From positions 1 through 43,212 of the forward strand of contig CAZKOM010000010.1 of assembly GCA_964554385.1 (NCBI GenBank): DNA of 43,212 bases, written 5' to 3'. This DNA is from JAGKXC01 sp964554385. Lineage in GTDB: Bacteria; Bacteroidota; Bacteroidia; NS11-12g; UBA955. Positions 1-8,373 of the stretch are shown here, one piece after another; within the stretch, counting starts at the first letter, position 1, and each line of letters opens with the position of its first letter. The notes beneath the pieces are model-generated. The model saw nothing but the letters and a program-made list of their open reading frames with translations, was not told the origin of the DNA and made no database searches. The translations under genes were made by a program, and so were the position numbers.

Positions 1-876
1 TACGTCTTTAACATCTTCTGTAACAAATACTTGGTTGCAGTATAATTGTACCCGATTATTTCGATTATCAATGGCTTCGTTTACCTTAGGGAAGTATAAC
101 ACACCGGTTAGATTGAATGGGTAATCGGTGTTTAGGTGAATATGAAACAACGGTGCTTCTTGCATTGGATACAATTCTTCGAAGAATGTTTTGTAATCTT
201 CAGGTTGAAGATCCGCTGGTTTTTTGGTCCAAACAGGTTGAGTATTATTAATAGATTCACCGTCAAATTCTACGGGGATGGGCATGAACCTACAGTATTT
301 GCGCAATAGTTCACGAATTTTCCATTTACTTCCGTAGGTTTCAGCATCCTCATCGGTAAGATATAAAATTACATCTGTACCGCGTTTTTTACGCTTTCCT
401 TTACCGATGTTATATTCGGTAGCCCCGTCGCAATCCCAGTGCACTGCTTGGGTATCCTTTTGGTAGCTTTTGGTTTCGATAGCAACGCGTTTTGATACCA
501 TAAAAGCGGAATAAAACCCTAAACCAAAATGACCAATCATTTGCTCTGGGTCTTTATCTTTCCATTGTTCGGCGAATTCACGGGCACCTGAAAAGGCTAA
601 TTGGGTAATGTACTTTTCCACTTCTTCTTCGGTCATTCCGATACCAGAATCCGAAATAGTCAGTGTTTTTTCTTTTTCGTCCAGGGTGATGGTAATTTTG
701 GCAGAGTCAATATCGTCTTCAAATTCACCAACTTTGGACAAGGTTTTCAATTTTTTGGTGGCGTCCACCGCATTACTTACCAATTCTCTAATAAAGATTT
801 CTTGGTCTGTGTAAAGGAATTTCTTAATGATCGGGAAGATATTTTCCGATTGTACTGAAATTTGTCCGGTTCTCAT
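1..876 (-). CDS. htpG: Chaperone HtpG (Hsp90), N-terminal 292 residues, runs off left edge
   Basis: Cytosolic ATP-dependent Hsp90 chaperone. The visible part is the N-terminal GHKL ATPase domain and the start of the middle domain. Conserved ATP-site features are seen: the catalytic-Glu/Asn helix IRELVSNAVDA (about residues 29-39), the DSGIGM loop (about 76-81) and the GHFGLGFYSAF lid/glycine motif (about 114-124). The ATG at 874-876 opens MRTGQISVQSENI, which matches the usual family start. The frame stays open to base 1, so the rest of the middle domain and the dimerisation domain lie outside the window. It is divergent from recX, with about 157 bases between the two ATGs. No clean TAnnTTTG box was found for this gene. 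Identification is secure; only completeness is missing. Confidence 0.97.
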   Translation of the reverse strand, partial: MRTGQISVQSENIFPIIKKFLYTDQEIFIRELVSNAVDATKKLKTLSKVGEFEDDIDSAKITITLDEKEKTLTISDSGIGMTEEEVEKYITQLAFSGAREFAEQWKDKDPEQMIGHFGLGFYSAFMVSKRVAIETKSYQKDTQAVHWDCDGATEYNIGKGKRKKRGTDVILYLTDEDAETYGSKWKIRELLRKYCRFMPIPVEFDGESINNTQPVWTKKPADLQPEDYKTFFEELYPMQEAPLFHIHLNTDYPFNLTGVLYFPKVNEAIDNRNNRVQLYCNQVFVTEDVKDV

Positions 877-992
877 GCGAAGGCATTAGCAATCGATGTA
901 CCAAAGCTCGGTTACTGAAATTTTGTCAGTTTGCGAATTTTACTAACGGAGAAAAACGTTTTTGAAATTTTACGAATGTCAGTAGGGTAGCG

Positions 993-1022
993 TTGTGCAT
1001 ACTACAACATTGATTAATTTTG
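993..1022 (+). promoter_or_regulatory. Bacteroidota-type promoter of recX (TTG-N19-TAATTTTG)
   Basis: TTG at 993-995 and TAATTTTG at 1015-1022 are separated by 19 bases, a full match to the Bacteroidota -33/-7 pattern. The predicted transcription start, about 4 bases past the -7 box, is near 1026, only 8 bases before the ATG at 1034. This also rules out the in-frame GTG at 995, which lies inside the -33 element. The match is by eye; no transcript data. Confidence 0.7.
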
Positions 1023-1033
1023 GGAATCAATTC

Positions 1034-1531
1034 ATGGATTCGGCAAAGATTAAACCTCGTCTAACTCCGCAACAAGCAAGACCTAAAATTGAAAAGTACT
1101 GTTCATACCAGGAGCGGAGTCAATGGCAGGTTAGAAAGAAGCTAATGGATTATGGTTTATCTTCCGTAGATGCTGATATGATGTTGGTGGAATTAATTCG
1201 TGATAATTTTATCAATGAAGAGCGATTCACTCGGGCATTTGTTTTCGGGAAATTCAAAACGAAGGGCTGGGGAAAGAAAAAAATCCAACAGGGGTTGATG
1301 GCGGTAGGTGTGAATGAAAAACTAATTCTTAGAATATTAACGGAGTTGCCGGCCGAAGATTATTCAGATAAATTGGAGATCATCGCCCAAAAAAAATGGC
1401 GTTTGATTAAGGGTTCCACGATTTATGAAAGGCAGGTAAAGTTGCAGCGTTTTCTACTTGGCAGGGGCTACGACATGGATGCGGTGATTAGCATTGCCAA
1501 GCAGATATCCGCATCTTCTGCGGATGAATGA
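1034..1531 (+). CDS. recX: Regulatory protein RecX (RecA modulator)
   Basis: A 165-residue RecX-family protein, expected to bind RecA filaments in the cytosol and limit recombination/SOS activity. The helical three-repeat layout is recognisable: KIEKYCSYQERSQWQVRKKL near the N-terminus, the FINEERFTRAFVFGKFKTKGWGKKKI-type segment in the middle (quoted in part: NEERFTRAFV and KGWGKKKI), and a C-terminal RQVKLQRFLLGRGYD repeat. The length fits the family. I chose the ATG at 1034 (MDSAKIKPRL) because the earlier GTG at 995 falls in the promoter. recA is not in the window. The last codons form a small perfect hairpin described separately. Confidence 0.9.
   Translation: MDSAKIKPRLTPQQARPKIEKYCSYQERSQWQVRKKLMDYGLSSVDADMMLVELIRDNFINEERFTRAFVFGKFKTKGWGKKKIQQGLMAVGVNEKLILRILTELPAEDYSDKLEIIAQKKWRLIKGSTIYERQVKLQRFLLGRGYDMDAVISIAKQISASSADE
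1507..1525. repeat. 7-bp perfect inverted repeat in the last codons of recX
   Basis: ATCCGCA, loop TCTTC, TGCGGAT. It ends a few bases before the recX stop codon. No T-run follows on either strand, so it is not a standard intrinsic terminator. It may stabilise the mRNA 3' end or help termination between the convergent recX and ACMSD genes. The 119 bases between those two stop codons show nothing else. Confidence 0.4.
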
Positions 1532-1650
1532 TGGGCTGGGTTCCCTTAAATTGAGTAGCTATATTGGCTTTATTTATAGAAGTAATTAAAACACGGAATC
1601 TGCGTTTAATGCAAAATCGGAAGAGTTTAAATGGTTGAATTAGAAGTGAT

Positions 1651-2679
1651 TTATAGAAAAAAAGATTTTTCCATCTTCAACCATTCCAAGGCAGAATCAC
1701 CTAACATGATTGCTTTTTCTTGATCGGTAAAGTTTGATGATTTGATCAATTCACCGGGGTTATCTTCGCCTAAGGGGAAGGGATAGTCGGTGCCAAGTGT
1801 AACACGATTAACGCCCACTAAATTGGCAACAAACTTCAACATGTCTTTATCGTGAACTAAGGAATCCAACCAAAACTGTCCCAAATACTTTTTGGGATTA
1901 TGAACGTTATCAACGGCTACTAAATCCGGTCTTGCTTGCCAACCGTGTTCTATTCTTCCGATGGTAGCAGGGAAGGCTCCTCCTCCATGTGCAAAGGCAA
2001 CGCGAAGATGGGGCAATCGTTCAAAAACTCCTCCAAAAATCATGGAGCAAATGGCAAGAGAAGTTTCGGCGGGCATACCTACTAACCAAGGCAGCCAATA
2101 ATCGGGCATTTTGGTTTTGGCGCTATACCACCATGGGTGAACGAACAAAGCCATGTCTAAGGTTTGCATGGCTTCGAAAATTGGAAAAAGTGAGGCGTCG
2201 TTTAAATTCAGATGATTGATGTGCGAACCAATTTGAATTCCTTTCAATCCTATTTTCTTGCATCGTTCTAGTTCTTTAATCGCCAAATCGGTATGTTGCA
2301 TCGGCAAGGTGCCCAATCCTACAAATCGTTTGGGGTATTTTTCAACGATTTCGGCAATATGATCATTTAAGAAGCGAGAAATTTCTAACGTGTCTTTGGG
2401 TTCGGCCCAATAACTGAACATGACGGGGATGGTGCTTAATACTTGCACATCTACTTGATGGTGGTTGCATTCTTGTATGCGTTGTTCCGCCGACCAGCAG
2501 TTGTGTTCAATTTCGCGAAAAAATGCGGTATCCATCATCATTTTCGCACAGCAGGGTTTATGATGGTCTAACCAAACAAATTCACCGTAACCAAATTTTT
2601 GTGCCCAATTGGGGATTTTTTCTGGGATGATGTGGGTATGAATATCAACGGTGAAAAATTGATTTGGGGACTGTAGCAT
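1651..2679 (-). CDS. 2-amino-3-carboxymuconate-6-semialdehyde decarboxylase (ACMSD)
   Basis: A Zn-dependent amidohydrolase-fold decarboxylase of the kynurenine/3-hydroxyanthranilate route. It converts ACMS to 2-aminomuconate semialdehyde, diverting carbon away from quinolinate/NAD. The 342 residues match human ACMSD closely over their whole length from memory: FGYGEFVWL, NCWSAEQRI, STIPVMFSYWAEPKDTL, FVGLGTLPMQ, YWLPWLVGMPAETSLAICSM and GTDYPFPLGE. Metal ligands are visible: His14 and His16 (DIHTH), His181 (HPWW), and Asp298 (GTDYPF); His231 in AHGGGAF is the conserved catalytic/proton-relay His. Start is the ATG at 2677-2679; an upstream in-frame TTG adds six residues that are not family-like. 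No other tryptophan-degradation gene is nearby, so the pathway must be encoded elsewhere. Confidence 0.93.
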   Translation of the reverse strand: MLQSPNQFFTVDIHTHIIPEKIPNWAQKFGYGEFVWLDHHKPCCAKMMMDTAFFREIEHNCWSAEQRIQECNHHQVDVQVLSTIPVMFSYWAEPKDTLEISRFLNDHIAEIVEKYPKRFVGLGTLPMQHTDLAIKELERCKKIGLKGIQIGSHINHLNLNDASLFPIFEAMQTLDMALFVHPWWYSAKTKMPDYWLPWLVGMPAETSLAICSMIFGGVFERLPHLRVAFAHGGGAFPATIGRIEHGWQARPDLVAVDNVHNPKKYLGQFWLDSLVHDKDMLKFVANLVGVNRVTLGTDYPFPLGEDNPGELIKSSNFTDQEKAIMLGDSALEWLKMEKSFFL

Positions 2680-2707
2680 GGGGCAAAAATACAGCAAAGG
2701 TTTGTAG

Positions 2708-2738
2708 TTGGGAATAACTGCGAGTAAGAGTATGTTTG
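2708..2738 (+). promoter_or_regulatory. Bacteroidota-type promoter of the APC permease (TTG-N20-TATGTTTG)
   Basis: TTG at 2708-2710 and TATGTTTG at 2731-2738, spacing 20. Predicted start near 2742, giving a leader of about 15 bases before the ATG at 2757. Seen by eye. Confidence 0.65.
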
Positions 2739-2756
2739 CGGTGAAAAATTTTACCC

Positions 2757-4193
2757 ATGAGTCAGCAGGGAAATCGCAGAACGGTGGATTTATTTGGAGC
2801 CACCAGTATAGTTGTTGCCAACATGATAGGAACGGGCGTGTTTACAAGCTTGGGTTATCAGTTATTCGGGATTCAAACTGGATTTGGAATCGCAATGATT
2901 TGGCTCGTTGGAGGCTTGTTAGCATTTTGTGGAGCGGTATGTTATGCAGAATTGGCCACACGATTTCCGGAAGATGGTGGCGAATACTATTTCTTAGGTA
3001 AAATTTATCATCCTGCGGTGGGCTTTGTTGCGGGTTTTGTAAGTTCAACTGTGGGTTTTGCAGCGCCCATTGCTGGTGCGGCCTTGGCACTTGGGGCCTA
3101 TTTAAAAGGAGTATTTTGGGGATTGGAACCGGCAGCGAGTAACGGAGGTGATGCCGTAACCTCTTCGTTGCATTGGTACGATAAATTGCAATCGCCGGAT
3201 TATATTATCGCCGTGTTTGTCATCCTGTTAATTACAGGAATTCATTGGTGGAATGCGCGTTTGGGCATTGATTTTCAAAAAGGATCAACGGTGTTGAAAA
3301 TAAGCATGATGGTATTATTTATTCTGGCAGGTATCTATTTGGGTAATCAACCGGTTAGTTTCCTTCCATCGGATGCATCGTTTACAGAGTTGTTTGGTGC
3401 AACAGGGACAGCCACTTCGGAGATACCATGGTGGCAGCCATCTTGGATTACAGGAGCTTTTGCAATCAGTTTGGTTTGGGTGAGTTTTGCTTTTAGTGGT
3501 TGGAATGCAAGTACCTATATTGCTGGAACTATTGTAAATCCAGAGAAAAACTTAAGCAGAAGTATCATCGCGGGTACCTTAACTGTAACGGTGTTGTATG
3601 TCCTGTTGAATATGGTATTTATGATGGCTTCGCCGGTTAGTTCTTTAGTAGGTGTTAAAGAGGTGGGTTTGGTAGCGGCCCAATCGTTGTTGGGTAAATC
3701 TGTTGGTGGATTAATGGGAGGAATTATCAGTTTGTTATTGGTTTCAACGATTTCAAGTATGGTATTCGCGGGCCCAAGAGTTTTGGCTAAAATGTTTGAG
3801 GCCATTCCGGCTACCGTTTCACTCTCCAAGCGAGAAACGGATGGGAATCCTCGTAGAGCTATCGGTGTGCAATTGCTGGTTACCTTGGTATTGTTGTTTG
3901 CCATGGACTTCCCGCAACTCATTTACTATATTGCGTTTACGCTCAGTTTATTTACGATGCTTACGGTTTTTGGGATGGTATGGTTGAGAATTAAAGACGG
4001 AAAACCCACGGGATACAGAGCATTAGGATATCCCGTTACCCCATTGATCTTTTTGGCTGCTACGTTTTTGGTAGCTATGTTCTTTATCGATCAAAAACCA
4101 ACTGAAAGCGTATATGGTTTAAGTACTATTGGTTTGGGATTGGTATTTTATGGCTTAAGTAAATTATCAACTAAATCAAAATCAGTAAATTAA
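2757..4193 (+). CDS. APC-superfamily amino-acid permease
   Basis: A 478-residue inner-membrane transporter of the amino acid-polyamine-organocation superfamily. The first transmembrane helix carries the substrate-backbone loop ANMIGTGVF (about residues 21-29). A second family feature, SFAFSGWNASTYIAGTI (about residues 243-259), corresponds to the unwound helix-6 region. About twelve hydrophobic segments can be counted up to the C-terminal GLSKLSTKSKSVN. The closest recalled families are the eukaryote-like LAT/y+LAT-type APC members found in Bacteroidota. Substrate cannot be told from sequence. It has its own promoter and is flanked by genes on the opposite strand, so it is monocistronic. Confidence 0.88.
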   Translation: MSQQGNRRTVDLFGATSIVVANMIGTGVFTSLGYQLFGIQTGFGIAMIWLVGGLLAFCGAVCYAELATRFPEDGGEYYFLGKIYHPAVGFVAGFVSSTVGFAAPIAGAALALGAYLKGVFWGLEPAASNGGDAVTSSLHWYDKLQSPDYIIAVFVILLITGIHWWNARLGIDFQKGSTVLKISMMVLFILAGIYLGNQPVSFLPSDASFTELFGATGTATSEIPWWQPSWITGAFAISLVWVSFAFSGWNASTYIAGTIVNPEKNLSRSIIAGTLTVTVLYVLLNMVFMMASPVSSLVGVKEVGLVAAQSLLGKSVGGLMGGIISLLLVSTISSMVFAGPRVLAKMFEAIPATVSLSKRETDGNPRRAIGVQLLVTLVLLFAMDFPQLIYYIAFTLSLFTMLTVFGMVWLRIKDGKPTGYRALGYPVTPLIFLAATFLVAMFFIDQKPTESVYGLSTIGLGLVFYGLSKLSTKSKSVN

Positions 4194-4246
4194 GCTGATG
4201 AATTAAATCCAATCGGCGATTAAAAATAACGCTTTATACGGCGGAA

Positions 4247-4927
4247 TTAGTGCAGTTTGTCTTTCCGATGCTGAATAAACCAAGAGGAAACCCAAGCGGT
4301 AAAAGTTCCAAACATACCCACACCGGCAGTCATGAGAACGGCAGCAATCATCCTTCCTAAAGTAGTAACGGGAACCATATCGCCATGCCCTACTGTAGTA
4401 ACCGTGACGTATGCCCACCAGAGGGCATCTTCAGCAGTTTTTATGGTGCTTCCGGGTTTGCCTTCTTCTACTTCTAAGATGGCTATACTGGAGAAAATTA
4501 CCAATAGGATGTAAGCGATAATTGCCGCAGTAAAGGTACTTTGAATACGGGATCGAAATAGGTAATGTATGATTTGTTGGGACGATCGAAATGCGCGAAA
4601 TATCCTTAATACACGGATGATTTGAAAATAACCTGATTGACTGAAAACACCGATAGCAGGGATACTTGTAATTAAATCTACCCAACCCCATTCGTTGATT
4701 AAATAGTGTTTTTTGCTTTCGGCTTTTTTTAGGTTTACTATAAAATCAAGGATGAAGATTAAGCAGACAAACGCATCAGCAATGTGCAGTAATCGAATAA
4801 GTTGCGGAGTTATTTCAAAGAGAAATTCGATGATTACGGCGATGATTACGTACACCGACATCAACATACTAACGATATTTAAACCCGTTAAGGATTTATG
4901 TTTTGGATGAAACGAATCCGCTTCCAT
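4247..4927 (-). CDS. Voltage-gated-type potassium channel, six TM, with GHGD filter
   Basis: A 226-residue ion-transport-family subunit predicted in the inner membrane. S1-S4 cover roughly residues 17-116, and S4 carries Arg105, Arg108, Arg111 and Arg114 at three-residue spacing, as in voltage sensors. S5 lies at about 131-152, followed by the pore helix (ALWWAYVTVTT) and S6 at about 190-215. The selectivity filter reads TVGHGD (residues 178-183) where TVGYGD is the norm; the codon is CAT, one base from TAT. It has no C-terminal cyclic-nucleotide or RCK domain. It converges with the permease (53-base gap) and has its own -7 box lying in the stop codon of the upstream MFS gene. K+ selectivity is inferred from family, not proven. 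Confidence 0.88.
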   Translation of the reverse strand: MEADSFHPKHKSLTGLNIVSMLMSVYVIIAVIIEFLFEITPQLIRLLHIADAFVCLIFILDFIVNLKKAESKKHYLINEWGWVDLITSIPAIGVFSQSGYFQIIRVLRIFRAFRSSQQIIHYLFRSRIQSTFTAAIIAYILLVIFSSIAILEVEEGKPGSTIKTAEDALWWAYVTVTTVGHGDMVPVTTLGRMIAAVLMTAGVGMFGTFTAWVSSWFIQHRKDKLH

Positions 4928-4943
4928 GCCTTTCGAAAATAGG

Positions 4944-4951
4944 CAAAATTA
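4944..4951 (-). promoter_or_regulatory. -7 box (TAATTTTG) of the K+ channel gene, overlapping the MFS stop codon
   Basis: On the minus strand TAATTTTG begins with the TAA stop of the MFS gene. Predicted start near 4940, leader about 13 bases. No TTG at the usual distance, so it is a partial match. Confidence 0.45.
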
Positions 4952-6655
4952 TATTTTGCTAGATGTTTTTTCTATTCTTAAACACAGTAATGCTGCGAGT
5001 AATAATAGACCGCCACCAATCATTACTGCGTGTATCTCGTTGTTATTTAACAAGTTCTTCATCACCTTTCCAAAAAATAGTGAGGCAATGATTTCTGGCA
5101 ATACGATGAAGAAGTTGAAAATCCCCATATAAATCCCAATTTTATTTTCGGGAATACTTCCGCTTAGCATACTGTAAGGCATACTGACGATAGAACTCCA
5201 TGCAATACCCACACCGGTCATTACAAAAAACAGTAAATTAGCATTGTGTTGTTCCACCACCCATCCGAACGAAAGTAAAGCCACACCGCCAATCGCCAAA
5301 CAAATCATGTGGGTAATTCGATTGGTAAAACTCTTGGCCAACCAAGGAAGAATAAGGGCGAACAAAAAGGTAATTAGATTCTGAAAACTAAATGTCAAAC
5401 CAGCGAATTCGCCTCCTTTACCAAAATTCGCTTTAGCAGTACTACGATCGCTTATCACTATCCATTGTACAGCATTCTGAGGCAGGTTGTTTTTAATGGT
5501 TTTGCGGTGGTAGGCATTATATATATTTAACACCGTATCGTAGGTGATATACTGAACTTTTTTACTGGTGCCATTCACTCCTAGAACCGAAGTATCGGTA
5601 GTGTACTGAATAAAATATCGATCCGATAAGGTGTCTTTATTCCAATTCAAACTCAGTAGCACTAAGGTATCCGATGATGCGGTTGGCAACAAAGTGGAAT
5701 CTACTTTTCCGTCTTCCTCACTGATGTTCGTTTCCGTTTCTTCGAGCATGGATGAATCTTGATTTTCAGGAGCGAAATAAGTCACCTCCTTTTTGGGATG
5801 TATTATTTCGGTTGCGGAAGGACTGCCTTTAAACAGGCTTTTACCCACCGATGGACTGTAGTAGAACCACATTAAAAATAGTCCAGGCCAGGTTAAAAAT
5901 TGCACCAATGCCAATTGTTTCATGCGTTTGGGCATGTGCGTGATGGCATGCAAAATCTCCAACGCACCGGCACCGAACCCTTTTTTACTTTCTTCAACTT
6001 TTTTACGATCTGGGACTTCGGAGGGGGGATATTCTTTACTGGTTAATATGGTATATAACACTAAAACAAAAAATGCAGCTGCGCCAATGTAAAAACTGAG
6101 TTTTACGTTATATGGAATGGCAGAGGTACTATGTAAATCCGGTTTTATCCCCACCCAGTTGGTTAATATCCATGGCAATGCACTGGCGATAACACTGCCG
6201 GCTCCAATGAACATACTTTGCATAGAGAATCCAAGATCTCGCTGTTCTTCTGGAAGTTTATCGGCCACAAAAGCACGAAACGGCTCCATGGAAATGTTTA
6301 TAGAAGAATCCAGAATCCACAATAAACCTGCCGCCATCCATAGCTCAGAACTGTTTGGCATCAAGATCAAAGCAGCGGAACTGAGTATGGCACCAATAAG
6401 GAAATAGGGTCGTCTTCTGCCCCAGAAAGGATGCCATGTTCTATCGGAAATGTAACCAATGATGGGTTGCACAATTAGACCGGTAAGTGGAGCCGCTAAC
6501 CACAATAATGGAATTTTATCCGGTTCAGCATCCAGAAACTGATAGATGGAACTCATATTGGCCATTTGCAGGCCCCAACCAAATTGAATCCCCATGAATC
6601 CAATGCTCATGTTGATTATTTGGAAAATCGACAGTTTCGGCTTTTGATTGCTCAT
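4949..6655 (-). CDS. SLC45/GPH-like MFS sugar transporter with large periplasmic insert
   Basis: A 568-residue major-facilitator protein of the SLC45 (sucrose/maltose-proton symporter-like) group. Diagnostic segments are FGWGLQMANMS in TM1, YISDRTWHPFWGRRRPYF after TM2 (about residues 68-85) and DSSINISMEPFRAFVADKLP in TM4. Twelve TM segments can be laid out. Between TM7 (ending about residue 267) and TM8 (starting about 420) is an insert of about 140 residues, acidic in part (SSMLEETETNISEED), placed by topology in the periplasm. It starts 22 bases after the stop of the alpha-amylase gene on the same strand, which suggests uptake of maltose or maltooligosaccharides released by that enzyme. 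A one-mismatch -7 box (AATCTTTG, 6662-6669) lies 6 bases before the ATG. Confidence 0.87.
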   Translation of the reverse strand: MSNQKPKLSIFQIINMSIGFMGIQFGWGLQMANMSSIYQFLDAEPDKIPLLWLAAPLTGLIVQPIIGYISDRTWHPFWGRRRPYFLIGAILSSAALILMPNSSELWMAAGLLWILDSSINISMEPFRAFVADKLPEEQRDLGFSMQSMFIGAGSVIASALPWILTNWVGIKPDLHSTSAIPYNVKLSFYIGAAAFFVLVLYTILTSKEYPPSEVPDRKKVEESKKGFGAGALEILHAITHMPKRMKQLALVQFLTWPGLFLMWFYYSPSVGKSLFKGSPSATEIIHPKKEVTYFAPENQDSSMLEETETNISEEDGKVDSTLLPTASSDTLVLLSLNWNKDTLSDRYFIQYTTDTSVLGVNGTSKKVQYITYDTVLNIYNAYHRKTIKNNLPQNAVQWIVISDRSTAKANFGKGGEFAGLTFSFQNLITFLFALILPWLAKSFTNRITHMICLAIGGVALLSFGWVVEQHNANLLFFVMTGVGIAWSSIVSMPYSMLSGSIPENKIGIYMGIFNFFIVLPEIIASLFFGKVMKNLLNNNEIHAVMIGGGLLLLAALLCLRIEKTSSKI

Positions 6656-6677
6656 ACGCTACAAAGATTAGGATTTT

Positions 6678-8240
6678 TTATTGTCCGATGATTACAAAGC
6701 CCCAAGGTTGTAAATGAATATTGGTTTGTATGTCTGATTCTGAAACGGAAACCGTATTCTTTATGGAAGAGGATTGAAAACGATCGCCGATGAGGATTTG
6801 TTTCGAAGTAATGCCTTTAGACCAACCGGATTGATTTAATGCAATTGGTGCAGGTTCATCGCTGAGATTGCACATCACCAATACACTTTTTTGTTGGTAG
6901 GTTTTTTTGAAAATAAACACGCCCGAACTCAATCCTTCTGCAACGGCAGTAGGGGAACTTATTATTTCCATAGGAATGCCGTCTACGTTAAGCAAGGCTG
7001 GATGTGAGTGTTTTAGCGCATTCATACTGCGGTACCAAGCGTAACGGGAGGTATCGGACCAGGAGGGGATAGGGTCTTTTTTAAAGAACTCCAATCGTTT
7101 TTTATTATTGGCTTCTTCGCCTGAGTAAATTAAAGGTATGCTGCTAGACAGAGTATAATTGAGCATACTAAACAATTTCCATTTTTCGCCATACTTTTCT
7201 TCTACAGTACCATTCCAGGTATTTTCATCGTGATTGGTGATGAAATGCATGGCAAGGGATCCTTTTGGGAATCTACTGCGCATTTCTTCGATGCTTTTGA
7301 TAAAATCTGCCGCTGTGATTTTCCCTTTGGCCAAGTCTGCGGATTTTCCATGATAGTTCCATGCGTAGTAAGCATCAAATGCTTGGTTCATGTAGCGCGC
7401 TGGGTTGGGATCTATATCCGGGTTCCATTCCATTTCGGCCAACATAAATAACTTTTTACCCGCTTTAGATTCTAACGCAATTCGTGCTTCTTCCCAAAAA
7501 TCTACGGGTACCAAGAAGCAAACATCGCAGCGGAAGCCATCCAATCCTAAATCCAGCCAATACTGCATTTGCTTGATCATTTCTTTTCGCAGTTCTGGAT
7601 TTTTATAATTTAGCTGCGCCACATCGGTCCAATCCCAAGGGGTTTTAATTCTTCCTGAATCATCGTGTTGGTACCAATCGGGGTGCTGTGTAATCCAGGG
7701 GTGATCCCAAGCGGTATGGTTGCCCACCCAGTCTAAAATTACTTTCATTCCGGCTTTGTGAGCCTGATCAACTACCTCTTTAAAATCATTGATGTCACCG
7801 AATTCTGGGTTAATGCCCGTATAATTGCTAATGCTATAGTAGCTGCCTAAATCCCCTTTTCGATTTTTCTTTCCAATAGGTTGAAGAGGCATGAACCAGA
7901 GTATATCTACTCCCAAATTTTGAAGTCTAGGAATATGCTTTTGGAATGCTTTAAACGTACCTTCTTGGGTGTATTGACGAACGTTTACTTCATAAATGAC
8001 AGCATTATTTACCCAAGATGCGTTTTTGAAAATCGGATTACTGCTTACTACCGGACCATCGGTAGACTGGCCTCCTATTTCTTTAAAGTCTGCCGGAATT
8101 TCACCGTTTTGAAATTTTGTTGATTCTTGGTTTTTATGATTGGTTTCGGCGGATATTTTTTTACTAAAGCAAGCCGATAGCGTTAAACTGAAACAGGCAA
8201 AACCTGCCAAAATTAGAGATTGGTGGCGGATGGATAGCAT
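6678..8240 (-). CDS. Alpha-amylase family (GH13) lipoprotein
   Basis: A 520-residue glycoside hydrolase of family 13, exported and lipid-anchored. The N-terminus is a lipoprotein signal with lipobox LSAC (Cys24). The four GH13 regions are present: DWVGNH (170-175), GFRCDV with nucleophile Asp239, LAEME with acid/base Glu269, and FITNHDE with His337-Asp338. The C-terminal 100 residues resemble the usual beta-sandwich domain. It likely cleaves alpha-1,4-glucan at the cell surface or in the periplasm, feeding the MFS transporter immediately downstream. The family contains amylases, neopullulanases and cyclomaltodextrinases; exact specificity is not readable. It is divergent from the YbjN-like gene, with about 130 bases between. 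Confidence 0.92.
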   Translation of the reverse strand: MLSIRHQSLILAGFACFSLTLSACFSKKISAETNHKNQESTKFQNGEIPADFKEIGGQSTDGPVVSSNPIFKNASWVNNAVIYEVNVRQYTQEGTFKAFQKHIPRLQNLGVDILWFMPLQPIGKKNRKGDLGSYYSISNYTGINPEFGDINDFKEVVDQAHKAGMKVILDWVGNHTAWDHPWITQHPDWYQHDDSGRIKTPWDWTDVAQLNYKNPELRKEMIKQMQYWLDLGLDGFRCDVCFLVPVDFWEEARIALESKAGKKLFMLAEMEWNPDIDPNPARYMNQAFDAYYAWNYHGKSADLAKGKITAADFIKSIEEMRSRFPKGSLAMHFITNHDENTWNGTVEEKYGEKWKLFSMLNYTLSSSIPLIYSGEEANNKKRLEFFKKDPIPSWSDTSRYAWYRSMNALKHSHPALLNVDGIPMEIISSPTAVAEGLSSGVFIFKKTYQQKSVLVMCNLSDEPAPIALNQSGWSKGITSKQILIGDRFQSSSIKNTVSVSESDIQTNIHLQPWGFVIIGQ

Positions 8241-8334
8241 CTTATTTTTCTATTTTATTGGGATAGTTTTTGTATTGGTGTCAATCATACACTTACTATC
8301 CGATTTGCAATATAGGAAAGAAATTTGAAACTGC

Positions 8335-8367
8335 TTGGTTTTGTTTAGGCAAGAAGTATGAACTTTG
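8335..8367 (+). promoter_or_regulatory. Possible promoter of the YbjN-like gene (TTG-N22-GAACTTTG)
   Basis: TTG at 8335-8337 and GAACTTTG at 8360-8367 (first T of the -7 box changed to G), spacing 22. Predicted start near 8371, three bases before the ATG at 8374. One mismatch, so moderate support only. Confidence 0.4.
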
Positions 8368-8373
8368 CAGACG

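Noticed and set aside
995..1033. GTG start at 995 for recX
   Set aside because: It lies inside the -33 element of a promoter that fits the ATG at 1034.
4194..4246. Terminator between the permease and K+ channel genes
   Set aside because: Only AATC-GGC-GATT, too short and weak to call.
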